From Porphyrobacter sp. TH134 (GTDB lineage Bacteria; Pseudomonadota; Alphaproteobacteria; Sphingomonadales; Sphingomonadaceae), in the NCBI RefSeq assembly GCF_002855495.1, contig NZ_PKRO01000025.1, positions 1-44,519 of the forward strand: DNA of 44,519 nucleotides, read 5' to 3'. The notes beneath the pieces are model-generated. The model worked only from the letters and a program-made list of their open reading frames with translations. It did not search any database and was not told the origin of the DNA. Below are positions 1 through 8,361 of this stretch, piece by piece. How positions within the stretch are numbered: the stretch's first letter is position 1; every line of letters begins with the position of its first letter. A program made the position numbers and the translations under genes.

Positions 1-122
1 CATCCAGACTTCAGTCAACGGCAGCGCCTCCTCAGCGCCGCCATTGAATCAACCGATCACGTCTCGCGCAAGCAATTTAATGGGGCCTGAGCCTAGACGA
101 CGGAGAAGCCCATTCAGCCATT

Positions 123-629
123 ATGTCTGCTCGCAGCAAGGTGGCCTTGATTGCACGTGTCCATCAGCTTCTCTATCAAAGCGGAACCCACAACCGTGTT
201 GATATGAAGATCGCTATCGAAGAGATTGTTACCGATTTGGTCATCTCTGCAGGACGAAGTGATGTAGATTTAGAATTTAGTTTCTTGGGCGACTTGATGA
301 TTAAGATAAGTCAAGTGAGCCCACTCGTACTGGTTCTCAACGAGATCGTTACAAACTCACTCAAATACGGCCTGAGTTCAAAAGAGCCAAGGTTGTCCAT
401 TTCCGCTGTTCGATCCAGCGAACAGATCACGCTGGTCATCAGCGATAATGGCGCTGGCATATGTCCTGCGGCGGCTGAGGAAAAGTCTGGTCAAGGGAGC
501 GAAATTGTTGAAGGTCTCGTTCATCAGATGCGTGGTGAAATCGTGACCCAAAGTGCTAGCACCGGGACAAAGGTCGTCTTGACGATACCGACCAAGCCTC
601 AGTCATCTAACGTAAAAGGCGCGAATTAA
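123..629 (+). CDS. HisKA_2/HWE-type sensor kinase, catalytic half only
   Basis: 168 residues. Residues 1-40 match the second dimerisation helix of HisKA_2/HWE kinases (a VHQLLYQSG stretch) and residues 60-160 form an HATPase_c domain: N-box NEIVTNSLKYG, G1 box DNGAGI, a G2-like GQGSEIVEGL and a final GTKVVLTIP strand. What is missing is the first helix with the phospho-accepting histidine. An in-frame stop at 78-80 and the lack of another start between it and 123 mean the protein cannot be extended upstream. It is therefore either a kinase beheaded by a frameshift or deletion, or a free-standing ATPase module. The stop overlaps the start of the receiver gene by one base (TAATG), so the two are translationally coupled. 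Base composition is near 48% GC at its start, well below the neighbours, which suggests transfer. The domain call is firm; activity is doubtful. Confidence 0.72.
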   Translation: MSARSKVALIARVHQLLYQSGTHNRVDMKIAIEEIVTDLVISAGRSDVDLEFSFLGDLMIKISQVSPLVLVLNEIVTNSLKYGLSSKEPRLSISAVRSSEQITLVISDNGAGICPAAAEEKSGQGSEIVEGLVHQMRGEIVTQSASTGTKVVLTIPTKPQSSNVKGAN

Positions 630-1027
630 TGAAGATATTGGTCGTCGAAGACGAATTCATGGTCGCTATGACACTGAAGGCCTTGTTAAAAAAGCAGGGA
701 CATGATGTTGTAGGCATCGCGGATGATGTAGTCTCGGCCGTAAATGAAGCGGAACGTGCCCAGCCACAACTCGCGTTTGTCGATATCCAGCTGGCGAATG
801 GTAGCTCAGGCCTCGACGCAGCGGCTGAACTTCAGAAGAATGGAGTCATTTGCATCTTTCTTACGGGCAACCCACCAGATGGGCCAAGGCCCGATCTTGC
901 ACTAGGTTGTTTGCCCAAGCCGTTTTCAGACAGATTGCTGGCAGGTTCAGTCAAAATTGCCGAAGCGGTAATTGAAGGATTGCCGCTTCCGGCAGCGCCG
1001 CCCGGACTTGAATTGTACCGGCACTGA
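629..1027 (+). CDS. single-domain response regulator (receiver)
   Basis: 132 residues forming one receiver domain without an output domain. The acidic pair E7/D8, the phospho-acceptor D52 (FVDIQL), T79 and K97 (LPKPF) are all present, so it should be phosphorylatable. Receivers of this sort next to HWE/HisKA_2 kinases usually act as phosphate-relay or protein-interaction modules. It starts inside the stop codon of the truncated kinase upstream, so the pair is one transcription and translation unit. The stretch from about 82 to 96 is rich in Pro and Gly and shorter than usual between the conserved Thr and Lys. GC content is low like that of its partner. A hairpin at 1153-1176 lies 125 bp beyond the stop and may end the transcript. 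Confidence 0.85.
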   Translation: MKILVVEDEFMVAMTLKALLKKQGHDVVGIADDVVSAVNEAERAQPQLAFVDIQLANGSSGLDAAAELQKNGVICIFLTGNPPDGPRPDLALGCLPKPFSDRLLAGSVKIAEAVIEGLPLPAAPPGLELYRH

Positions 1028-1152
1028 CGGGTTTTCAGGACATATGGACCAGTTGTTGTTCGATGATGGAGAATAGCAAACGGGTACCGATGGCCGATTG
1101 GCCAGAACAATAGCGTGCTATCGTGAATTAAATGCGTATCCCCATGGGGTGA

Positions 1153-1176
1153 GGGGCCGGCAGCAATGCCAGCCCC
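1153..1176 (-). terminator. GC-rich hairpin, possible terminator
   Basis: Arms GGGGCCGGC and GCCAGCCCC around a 6-nt loop give nine pairs with one C/A mismatch on the plus strand, which becomes a G-U wobble on the minus strand. It lies 13 bp beyond the stop of the minus-strand remnant. On the plus strand it is followed by a short pyrimidine tract (CCTTCTTT), so it could also end the kinase-receiver transcript. There is no strong U-run on the minus side. Confidence 0.35.
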
Positions 1177-1189
1177 CTTCTTTGTGCCA

Positions 1190-1381
1190 TCAAGGTTGCC
1201 AATTGCGGTCACGTGCAGCTTGTTCCTTAGCGGCATCGAGCGCGCGACCCGCTGCGATATCCTGCGCTACTGCCTGTTCGGCCAAGGGCGCGTTTGCGAC
1301 ACCCCCGAGGACGCCGCGCCATTGGGTGTGCGCGGCCAGCTTCTCTCCCCGATGGACCCACAATTCCGGCGTCTGAGCCCT
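1190..1381 (-). pseudogene. possible 3' remnant of an unidentified gene
   Basis: A minus-strand frame of 63 codons runs from just after a stop at 1382-1384 to TGA at 1190-1192. Its composition is protein-like: an Ala-, Glu- and Gln-rich helix with the segment LAEQAVAQDIAAGRALDAA and an end of RDRNWQP. It has no ATG or GTG start with a ribosome-binding site, only a TTG, so it may be the tail of a gene whose front was lost when the low-GC island arrived. I do not recognise the family. It could also be a chance frame in GC-rich DNA. Confidence 0.25.
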
Positions 1382-1467
1382 TTATTTCCGGGGCGCAGAA
1401 TTGCCCTTGCTTATGCGACTAACTCGCAGTAGCGGGATCGCAATTGCACTGCGAAAGGTTCTCTCAA

Positions 1468-3762
1468 ATGCTACCGAGTTTGCGCGTTGGGCTCCTGCTC
1501 AGCTGTTCTGTGATTGCTGTTCCAGCGGTCGCTGAAACGGCTGACGCCAAGGCTTTGGCCGCTGACTTTGCCGCACCTGCCGCCGCATCTGCCAGCGCGG
1601 CCAAGCCTGCGACGGAAATCGTGGTCGTCGGCAACCCGGACGAAGCTGACGAGATCGCCGGGTCTTTTGCCACTGTGACCAATGATGACCTGCGCCGGAC
1701 CCGCGTACTGAATGTCAATGATGCGCTGCGCCAGGTGGCGGGCGTGTTCGTGCGCGACGAGGAAGGCGCCGGGATGCGCCCCAATATCGGCATCCGCGGC
1801 CTCAACCCGATCCGTTCGACCAAGGTGTTGCTGCTGGAGGATGGCATCCCGCTCGGCTTTGCGCCTTACGGCGACAACGCGGCCTATTATCACCCGCCGA
1901 TCCAGCGCTTCAGCGCGGTCGAGGTGCTCAAGGGCGCGGGCCAGATCCGCTTTGGTCCCCAGACCATCGGCGGCGTGGTGAATTACATTACCCCGGAAGT
2001 GCCTGAGGAGTTTGTCGCAAGCGGCACGGTCGCAGCAGGCAATCGGGATATGCTGATGCTCGACGGACAGGTTGGCGGCAAGCTGCTGGGCGGGGGTGTG
2101 CTGGTGCACGTCAACCACAACCAGACCGATGGCAACCGCGACAATCAGGCGCTGCGCTTTACCGATATCTTCATCAAGGGCGCATGGGAGCTTGGCCCCG
2201 ATCACGGCCTGACCGTGAAGTTGTCGCGCTTCCGCGAGGACAGCCAGGTCGGCTATTCGGGCCTGCGCCGTGACGAATTTGCCGCCGATCCGCGCGGCAA
2301 TGTGTTCGTCAATGATGATTTCCAGACCGAGCGGTTGAACGCGACAATCGCCCATCGCTGGGATCTGGATGAGAACCTGCGCCTGCTGACCACCGGCTAC
2401 TACCATTACTTCACGCGGGACTGGTGGCGGCAGTCTTCCAACAGCGGACAGCGCCCCAATGATGCGAGCGATCCCACCTGCGGCGGGCTGGCCAACCTGC
2501 TCACCACCTGCGGCAATGAAGGCCGGCTGCGCGATTACGATACTTACGGCGTCGAAACGCGGCTGAGCGTGGATCACGGCTTGCTGGGCTTGGACGGCGC
2601 GACCGAAATCGGCGTCCGCTATCATGAAGAACGCCAGAGCCGTCAGCAGCTTAATGGCGACACGCCCAACGCCCGCCGCCCCGGCACCGGCGTGAACGCA
2701 GGCGTGCGCGAAAACAACGAGCGCGATACGACTGCCTTTGCTGCCTTCATCCAGTCGAACTTAGTTTTCGGCGATCTTTCCATCACCCCCGGCGTGCGGG
2801 CAGAGTTCATCGACCTGACCCGCCGCAACCTGCCGATCGATGTGCTCGTTAATGGTCGGCCCTCGGGCACGCTGACGGAGGCCACCAGCGGCAGCCAGAG
2901 CCTGAACGAGGTGCTGCCCGGCATCGGCGCGACGTGGGCGCTGACCGACAGCATCACGTTGTACGGCGGCGTGCACCGCGGCTTTGCCCCGCCGCGCGTG
3001 GAGGACATCATCACCGCAGCGGGCGGCTCGGTCGATCTCGATCCGGAGCTGAGCTGGAACTACGAAATCGGCATTCGCGGAGACATCGTGCGCGGCATCA
3101 ACGCGGATGCGACGTTCTTCGTGATGGACTTCGAAAACCAGATCATTGCGCAATCCGTGGCGGGCGGGATCGGGACGCAGCTGACGTCTGCTGGCGAGAC
3201 CATGCACCGCGGCGGCGAGTTTTCGCTCAATGCCTCGTCCCGCGATGCGGGCTGGACCGAAAGCGAGACCGATGTGTTTGCGCGGCTGGCGGTAACTTGG
3301 GTTGCCGACGCCAAGTTCAGCAGCACGCGCATTGCCACCGCACCCTGCTTTGACGGCGCGGTTTCCGGCACCCCGGTCGCCACAGGCTCCGGCCCGGCGG
3401 CCTGCGGGGTGGCCCGCAATGTCGAAGGCAACCGCCTGCCCTATTCGCCGGAATGGCTGGTGTCGGGCGCAGTCGGGGTCGAACACAAGGGCTTCACCGG
3501 TCAGCTGGAAGTGGTCAGCCAGTCTTCGATCTTCGCCGATGATGTCAACCTGATCCCGGTCACGCCCGATGGCCAGCGCGGGCTGATCGAAGGGTGGACG
3601 CAGGTCAACGCGGCGGTCTCCTATGGTCCCCCGCAGGGCAATTGGGAGGTGTTCACCACGGTGCGCAACCTGTTCGACCGGCTCTATGTCGTTGACCGCG
3701 CGCGGGGCATTCTGCCGGGCCAGCCGTTCACCATTCAGGCGGGCGTGACTCTGCGATATTGA
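1468..3762 (+). CDS. TonB-dependent receptor, FecA-like
   Basis: 764 residues from ATG 1468, chosen over the TTG at 1444 because GAAAGG lies 9 nt upstream and a signal peptide follows directly (LLLSCSVIAVPAVAE, cleavage near residue 22). A TonB-box-like EIVVVG is followed by the plug domain (about residues 60-175: RPNIGIRGLNP, KVLLLEDGIPL, VEVLKGAGQIRFGPQTIGGVVNY) and a 22-strand-type barrel ending in an aromatic residue (TLRY). The plug wording is characteristic of the FecA / ferric-citrate branch, so the substrate is probably a ferric chelate. There is no long N-terminal signalling extension and no FecI/FecR pair next to it, so regulation should not follow the FecIR route. A hairpin at 3808-3837 follows. 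Substrate is inference. Confidence 0.9.
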   Translation: MLPSLRVGLLLSCSVIAVPAVAETADAKALAADFAAPAAASASAAKPATEIVVVGNPDEADEIAGSFATVTNDDLRRTRVLNVNDALRQVAGVFVRDEEGAGMRPNIGIRGLNPIRSTKVLLLEDGIPLGFAPYGDNAAYYHPPIQRFSAVEVLKGAGQIRFGPQTIGGVVNYITPEVPEEFVASGTVAAGNRDMLMLDGQVGGKLLGGGVLVHVNHNQTDGNRDNQALRFTDIFIKGAWELGPDHGLTVKLSRFREDSQVGYSGLRRDEFAADPRGNVFVNDDFQTERLNATIAHRWDLDENLRLLTTGYYHYFTRDWWRQSSNSGQRPNDASDPTCGGLANLLTTCGNEGRLRDYDTYGVETRLSVDHGLLGLDGATEIGVRYHEERQSRQQLNGDTPNARRPGTGVNAGVRENNERDTTAFAAFIQSNLVFGDLSITPGVRAEFIDLTRRNLPIDVLVNGRPSGTLTEATSGSQSLNEVLPGIGATWALTDSITLYGGVHRGFAPPRVEDIITAAGGSVDLDPELSWNYEIGIRGDIVRGINADATFFVMDFENQIIAQSVAGGIGTQLTSAGETMHRGGEFSLNASSRDAGWTESETDVFARLAVTWVADAKFSSTRIATAPCFDGAVSGTPVATGSGPAACGVARNVEGNRLPYSPEWLVSGAVGVEHKGFTGQLEVVSQSSIFADDVNLIPVTPDGQRGLIEGWTQVNAAVSYGPPQGNWEVFTTVRNLFDRLYVVDRARGILPGQPFTIQAGVTLRY

Positions 3763-3807
3763 TAAGGTCGCAGGTCAGGGTGATCGAAGCGCAAAAAGCG
3801 GTCGGAA

Positions 3808-3837
3808 CAGCGGCGTTGTGATCAACAAGCGCCGCTG
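3808..3837. terminator. bidirectional terminator hairpin between convergent genes
   Basis: Arms CAGCGGCG-TTGT and ACAA-(G)-CGCCGCTG pair over 12 bp with a single bulged G and a GATCA loop. It sits between the FecA-like receptor and the minus-strand receiver gene and overlaps the last codons of the latter (stop 3822-3824). Placement at the meeting point of convergent genes fits a shared terminator. There is no clear U-tract. Confidence 0.55.
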
Positions 3838-4283
3838 TCATCGCCGCGCCCGCCCGTACCCTTGCCCGCCAAGTAAAGCCGTTCCAGCAGCAACCGTAAC
3901 TCCACCAGATTGGCGATCCGCAAGCCGAGTTCGAACACGTCGAACGGTTTGGTGACGATGTCCCGCGCGCCCAGCGCCAGCGCGCGTCGACGCGCCTCGA
4001 TCGAGGTGTCGGCCGTCAGCACCATGATCGGCACCGGATCATCCGCCACGGCGAGCCGTCTGAGCCGGTCAAGCAAGGCATAGCCGTCAATCCCCGGCAT
4101 CATCAGGTCGAGCAAGACCAGATCAGGACGGAACGCCAGATAGCGGTCAATGGCATGGCGCGGATCGGGCACGGTTTCGACGCTGGCGTAGCCTTCCCGC
4201 GCCAGCACCGCCGCAACCAGGGCAAGGTTGGCTGGCTCATCATCGATCACCAGAATCCGGGCATCATCGGCAGCACGTGTCAC
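3822..4283 (-). CDS. single-domain response regulator (receiver)
   Basis: 153 residues, last gene of the four-gene two-component operon. One receiver domain: acidic pocket D14/D15, phospho-acceptor D59 (LVLLDLMMPG), a conserved Thr in MVLTAD and Lys in VTKPFD. After the receiver there is only a short helical tail of about 25 residues, with no DNA-binding or enzymatic output. It starts with GTG whose GTGA overlaps the TGA of the hybrid kinase, so it is translationally coupled to that kinase and is its likely phosphorylation partner. Its product could compete with, or relay from, the C-terminal receiver of the hybrid kinase. The output target is unknown. Confidence 0.85.
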   Translation of the reverse strand: MTRAADDARILVIDDEPANLALVAAVLAREGYASVETVPDPRHAIDRYLAFRPDLVLLDLMMPGIDGYALLDRLRRLAVADDPVPIMVLTADTSIEARRRALALGARDIVTKPFDVFELGLRIANLVELRLLLERLYLAGKGTGGRGDDSGAC

Positions 4284-6622
4284 TCGTCCGCAACGCCTTC
4301 TGTCAGCGCGCGTTCCAACTGCCCAGCAAGAGCAGGCACATCAATCGGCTTGGTCAGGACGGCGCGCGCGCCGCGGGCGGCCCAATCGGCCTGTGCGGCA
4401 AGCGCGTCGGCGGTCAGCAGAATGACCGGCAGGGCCGGGATGGTGCGCCGCAGTTCTTCCAGCACCCAGTCCCCATCGCGGTCCGGCAGATGCAGGTCCA
4501 GCAGCACCAGATCGGGGCGGTGCTGCAAGGCGAGGTCAAGGCCAATGCGCGCCTGCATGGCGTTCAGGACCCGCGCATCGGGCAGGTGACGGGCAATCAC
4601 CGCTTCGATCAGCTGGGCATTGGCAAGGTTGTCTTCGATCAACAGGATCGTGACCGCGCGCGGCTGCACAATCGCACTCGAGGCCGGGTCGCCTTGGGCA
4701 AACTCGGCCGGCAGCGGCGTTTTAGAAACCGGCAATTCGATCCAGAAGCACGCCCCTTGGCGCCCATCGTCACGCGGGGCATAGCCGATAGCGCCAGCCA
4801 TCGCCTCGACCAAGGCGCGCGACAAGGACAGGCCAAGGCCGGTGCCTTCAGAACCTGCCGCCCCCGCCGCCAGCCGGGTGAAAGGCTGAAACAGCTGCCC
4901 CGCCTGCTCGGGATCAATCCCGATGCCGCTATCGATGACGTCGATCCGCACGATGCCGCCCACTCTTTGCGCGCGCAGAACCACGGTTCCACCATCGCGG
5001 TTATATTTGATCGCATTGCTGAGCAGGTTGAGCAGCACCTGCAACAGGCGGCGCGGATCGGCGGCAATCGGCGGCACCCCGCCCGCCTCGCAGATCATCG
5101 TCACGCCGCGGGCCTCGGCCTGAGGCCGCACCAAGCCGGCCGCTTCTGCCATCACCGCAGACAGCACCACCGGGGCAATTTCCAGCCCCAGTTTACCCGC
5201 TTCGATGCGGGCAATATCGAGCACTTCGTCGATCAGCGCCAGCAGATGGCGTCCGGCGCGCAGGATATGATCGATGCTGCCCCTGTCCTGCGGGCTATTG
5301 GCCGTGCGATCGAGTTCGAGCAGCTGGGCAAAGCCGAGGATCGCATTGAGCGGCGTTCGCAATTCATGGCTCATGCGTGACAGGAACAGGCTTTTGGCAG
5401 CGCTTGCCGTCTCGGCTTCCTGCCGGGCAATCTCCAAGGCTTCCTGCGCGCGGCGGCGCTCCGTGATGTCGCGGGTGACCTTGGAAAAGCCGCGCAGTGC
5501 GCCGGTTTCGTCATACAGCGCGGTGATCACGACATTGGCCCAGAACCGGGTGCCATACTTGCGCACCCGCCAACCTTCGTCCTCGACCCGGCCTTCGCGC
5601 ATGGCATCGGCGAGGTTGCGCATCGAGCGGCTTCTTGCGTCCTTGCCGGGGTAGAAGACCGAGAAATGACAGCCCATAATCTCGCTGCTGTGCCAGCCCT
5701 TGATGCGCTGCGCTCCGGTGTTCCAGCTGATCACATGGCCCTGTGTATCGAGCGCGAAGATGCCGTAGTCGCGCACGCCTTCGATCACGAGGCGGAAACG
5801 CTCTTCGCCGTCGCGCAGCGCCTGTTCGCGGGCGCGCAGCAGACGGCTGGCCTCGCCCATGCGTTCGGCCAGCAGCCCGATCTCGTCGCGGCCATCCTCG
5901 CGCCCGGTCAGCACATCGCCCTGCGCCAGCAGCACCGCATCGCGTTCAAGCCGCTGGATGCGGCGCACGATCCCGCTGGAAAACAGGAACACCGCAAACA
6001 GGCTGCCACCCAGCCCCGCCAACATAAGGATGCCGGTCGCCAGCAACCCGCCCGAGCGCAGCCGGTCAAGCCGATCCTGACGGGCGGCCAGCAATTCGCG
6101 TTCGCGCGCCTGCATCCCTTCGATCTGGGCGCGCAGGGCATCCAGCACGCGCTTGTTGGCGGCAAGGCCATCGCCGATCGTCGCCTGATCGAGCGTACCT
6201 GTACCCTCGCGCGCCGCCAGCAGCGCGGTCAGCCCATCGCGCTTCTGTTCGGCCAGCGCTTCGATCCGCGCCAGCCGCCGGGCCGCATCAGCATCACGGA
6301 TGGCCGCCTGAAGCTGCGCAAACAGCGCTGGCAGCGTGTCTTCGGCCCGCTGGTACGGTTCAAGAAAGCGCCGTTCGCCCGTCAGCAAATAACCGCGCAC
6401 CCCGCTTGACGCCTCGGCAAGAAGGGCGTGGACTTCATTGATGTCGGTCTGGATTGCGATGGTCAGGCGGACATCCTGTTCGGCCTCCGCTTCCATCCGG
6501 CTGATGGCAAACAACACCGCCACCGATCCCAGAAAGATCAGCAGGGGCAGCGCCACGACCACCAGCCCCTTGGTCGCAAGCGCGCGGTTGGCCCACCAGC
6601 CGGCGATGGCGTGCCCGTTCAT
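4280..6622 (-). CDS. hybrid sensor histidine kinase (CHASE3-HAMP-PAS-HisKA-HATPase-REC)
   Basis: 780 residues. Membrane segment about 17-40, a periplasmic all-helical CHASE3 sensor about 41-185 (SSGVRGYLLTGERRFLEPY is a typical CHASE3 signature), second membrane segment about 191-215, HAMP to about 268, PAS about 275-390 (YGIFALDTQGHVISWN), HisKA with phospho-acceptor H419 (SHELRTPLN), HATPase_c about 520-632 (N-box LNLLSNAIKYN, DSGIGI, GTGLGLSLSR) and a C-terminal receiver about 657-775 with D709 (LVLLDLHLPD). Autophosphorylation should pass to the internal D709 and possibly to the free receiver encoded next. Both ends overlap neighbours by 4 nt (ATGA with the NarL-type regulator, GTGA with the receiver). 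The signal is unknown; CHASE3 ligands are generally undefined. Confidence 0.92.
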   Translation of the reverse strand: MNGHAIAGWWANRALATKGLVVVALPLLIFLGSVAVLFAISRMEAEAEQDVRLTIAIQTDINEVHALLAEASSGVRGYLLTGERRFLEPYQRAEDTLPALFAQLQAAIRDADAARRLARIEALAEQKRDGLTALLAAREGTGTLDQATIGDGLAANKRVLDALRAQIEGMQARERELLAARQDRLDRLRSGGLLATGILMLAGLGGSLFAVFLFSSGIVRRIQRLERDAVLLAQGDVLTGREDGRDEIGLLAERMGEASRLLRAREQALRDGEERFRLVIEGVRDYGIFALDTQGHVISWNTGAQRIKGWHSSEIMGCHFSVFYPGKDARSRSMRNLADAMREGRVEDEGWRVRKYGTRFWANVVITALYDETGALRGFSKVTRDITERRRAQEALEIARQEAETASAAKSLFLSRMSHELRTPLNAILGFAQLLELDRTANSPQDRGSIDHILRAGRHLLALIDEVLDIARIEAGKLGLEIAPVVLSAVMAEAAGLVRPQAEARGVTMICEAGGVPPIAADPRRLLQVLLNLLSNAIKYNRDGGTVVLRAQRVGGIVRIDVIDSGIGIDPEQAGQLFQPFTRLAAGAAGSEGTGLGLSLSRALVEAMAGAIGYAPRDDGRQGACFWIELPVSKTPLPAEFAQGDPASSAIVQPRAVTILLIEDNLANAQLIEAVIARHLPDARVLNAMQARIGLDLALQHRPDLVLLDLHLPDRDGDWVLEELRRTIPALPVILLTADALAAQADWAARGARAVLTKPIDVPALAGQLERALTEGVADE

Positions 6623-7284
6623 CCGGAGCGCCGTGTGCGATGTTCGACCGCCAGAATTGCCGCCTGCGTCCGGTCGCGCACGCCAAGCTTGCCGATCAGT
6701 CGTTCGACATGGGTCTTGACCGTTCCGGGACTGATGCCGAGCCGGCCAGCGATTTCCTTGTTCGTCAGCCCATCAGCCAAGGCGCTCAGCACTTCACTTT
6801 CGCGCGGGGTGAGGTGGTCCAGCGCGACAAAGGCAGGATCGCGGTGGGTCAGCTTGACGGCGCTGCGCATCAGAGCAGGCGGAAAGGCGACCGCGCCGGC
6901 AGCGACCTGCGCAAGCGCATTCAGCAATTCCTCGCGCGAGGCATCCTTGGTAATGAAGCCCCGCGCGCCCGCAGCAATCGCTGCACGCAGATAATCGGCG
7001 GTCTCGTGCATTGTCAGCATGACGATGCGGATGTGCGGCAAGGCCTCGGACAACCGCCGCGCGGCCTCCAGCCCATCGATCCCGCCTGCGCCTTGCGGGC
7101 CGTAGCGGATATCGAGCAGCGCAAGATCGGGCTTGAATTCGGCGCACAATGCCAAGGCCGCCTCGGCGCTCGCCGCCTCGCCGACCACGGCAAATTGGCC
7201 GCTCCGCTCGAGGATCGCACGCAACCCTTCGCGGGCCAGCGCGTGGTCGTCTGCGATCACAATGCGAGCAGGCGCGGTGTTCAT
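6619..7284 (-). CDS. NarL/FixJ-type response regulator, LuxR DNA-binding domain
   Basis: 221 residues. N-terminal receiver (about 5-125) with D12/D13, phospho-acceptor D58 (LALLDIR), T/S in VMLTMH and K in FITKDAS; C-terminal LuxR-type helix-turn-helix about 155-215 (LTPRESEVLSALADGLTNKEIAGRLGISPGTVKTH). It overlaps the HisKA_3 kinase upstream and the CHASE3 kinase downstream by ATGA on each side. HisKA_3 kinases normally pair with NarL-type regulators, so the first gene is its cognate kinase. It is the only DNA-binding output encoded in this operon and is the natural candidate to bind the palindrome at 8362-8377 in front of the operon. Confidence 0.92.
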   Translation of the reverse strand: MNTAPARIVIADDHALAREGLRAILERSGQFAVVGEAASAEAALALCAEFKPDLALLDIRYGPQGAGGIDGLEAARRLSEALPHIRIVMLTMHETADYLRAAIAAGARGFITKDASREELLNALAQVAAGAVAFPPALMRSAVKLTHRDPAFVALDHLTPRESEVLSALADGLTNKEIAGRLGISPGTVKTHVERLIGKLGVRDRTQAAILAVEHRTRRSG

Positions 7285-8324
7285 GCAGCAGGCAGTTCGG
7301 CGGTAATCATGCTGCCCGCGCCGGGCGTGCTGGTGATGACGAGCTGCCCGCCAAGCAGCGCAATCCGTTCGCGCATATAGGCAAGGCCAAGCCCGCCCGC
7401 AGCGCCCGGTTGGCGCAGCGCAGCCGGATCGAACCCGCAGCCATCATCGCGTACGCAGAGCGTGATATTGGCGCCTGCGCGGCGCAGTTGCACCACCACT
7501 TTTGTCGCCGGGCCGGCATGCATCCGGGCGTTGTTGAGCGCTTCCTGCACCACCCGGAACAGCGTTGTCTCAGTCGCGGCGGCTGGGCGTTCGTCAGGTG
7601 CAAGCACGAGGTCGAGCGTCACTGCGAGACCTGCAATGGCCGCATCCTCCGCCAATTGGCGCAGCGCCGGGACAAGCCCGAGATCATCGAGTACCGGCGG
7701 GCGCATTCCGGCGATCACCCGTCGCAGCTCGCCCACCAGCGCCTTGGCCTGCTCGCGCGCCATCGCAAGGTCGTCCGGATCGCCGTCACCTGCCAGTTCC
7801 AGCCGGCGCATCAACGCGGCTGCACTTTGCGCCACGCCATCATGCAATTCATGCGCGATCCGGCTGCGCTCCGCCTCGTGACCGCCCAGCAGTTTTCCCA
7901 GCAGCATCGCCAGCCGGCGCTCGCGGGCGCGGGCAGACAGGCTTGCACCAAGCAATTGGCACAGCAGGCCGAGCGTTTCGCGGTCTTCTGCGCCGGGTTC
8001 GCCGCGGCGCTCCTCCAGCACCAGCACGCCGATCTCCGTCCCGTCACTGCCCGGGGCCTTGAGATCGAGCACAAGAGTGCCCGGCATCGCCGCTGCCACT
8101 TTATCCGAACTGGCCACATACCCATTGGCAAAACCGGCAAGATGCGCCGCCGCCCGCGCGACATCGGCGGCCACCGCATCGAGTGCCTCCGGGCTTGCCG
8201 CGGCCAGCGCCTGGCCGGCATCGGCCAACACTCTCAACCGCGCCGCCCGATCTTCGGCAGCGCGGTACAACTGCCGCAAATCGGCAGCGTTTTCAGGCGT
8301 CGGTGCGACGAGCGGGGCAGGCAT
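7281..8324 (-). CDS. HisKA_3 sensor histidine kinase (NarX/DesK class), soluble
   Basis: 347 residues, first gene of the minus-strand two-component operon. Residues 15-130 look like a small GAF-type sensory region (weak call), followed by HisKA_3 with phospho-acceptor H161 in the ERSRIAHELHDGVAQ motif, and HATPase_c with FRVVQEALNNARMHA, DDGCGFD and GLGLAYMRERIALLGG. No membrane segment or signal peptide is visible, so the signal is cytoplasmic or comes through a partner, possibly the membrane-bound CHASE3 kinase encoded two genes on. Its stop overlaps the start of the NarL-type regulator (ATGA). The ribosome-binding site before ATG 8324 is weak. A 16-bp palindrome lies 37 bp upstream of the start codon. 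Confidence 0.9.
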   Translation of the reverse strand: MPAPLVAPTPENAADLRQLYRAAEDRAARLRVLADAGQALAAASPEALDAVAADVARAAAHLAGFANGYVASSDKVAAAMPGTLVLDLKAPGSDGTEIGVLVLEERRGEPGAEDRETLGLLCQLLGASLSARARERRLAMLLGKLLGGHEAERSRIAHELHDGVAQSAAALMRRLELAGDGDPDDLAMAREQAKALVGELRRVIAGMRPPVLDDLGLVPALRQLAEDAAIAGLAVTLDLVLAPDERPAAATETTLFRVVQEALNNARMHAGPATKVVVQLRRAGANITLCVRDDGCGFDPAALRQPGAAGGLGLAYMRERIALLGGQLVITSTPGAGSMITAELPAA

Positions 8325-8361
8325 GGCCGGACAGCCCTAACGCCCGCGATGCGCTTTGTCA

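Larger units (their letters stand above)
1028..1467. other. intergenic stretch without a convincing plus-strand gene
   Basis: About 440 bp separate the receiver gene from the FecA-like receptor. Plus-strand frames here look random (Arg- and Ser-rich, no family resemblance). The stretch holds a perfect 10-bp palindrome CCCCATGGGG at 1140-1149, a GC-rich hairpin at 1153-1176 and a minus-strand reading frame of 63 codons with protein-like composition (1190-1381). The last 80 bp presumably carry the receptor promoter, but no clear -35/-10 pair was recognised. GC rises from the low-GC island to the genomic norm within this stretch, so one edge of a transferred segment may lie here. Confidence 0.5.

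Noticed and set aside
1..90. An open frame from position 1 to TGA at 88-90 that could be the tail of an upstream gene or the missing kinase half
   Set aside because: It lacks the HisKA_2 H-box motif, is not in frame with the kinase and is too short to identify.
1098..1432. Two overlapping plus-strand frames of about 90 residues before the FecA-like gene
   Set aside because: Arg-, Ser- and Cys-rich composition, no ribosome-binding site and no family resemblance; they look like frames of non-coding or minus-strand DNA.
1468..3762. FecI/FecR-type cell-surface signalling for the FecA-like receptor
   Set aside because: No N-terminal signalling domain in the receptor and no sigma or anti-sigma gene beside it.
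4277..5380. A 367-codon plus-strand frame opposite the hybrid kinase
   Set aside because: Antisense to a kinase with every expected domain; composition is that of a shadow frame.
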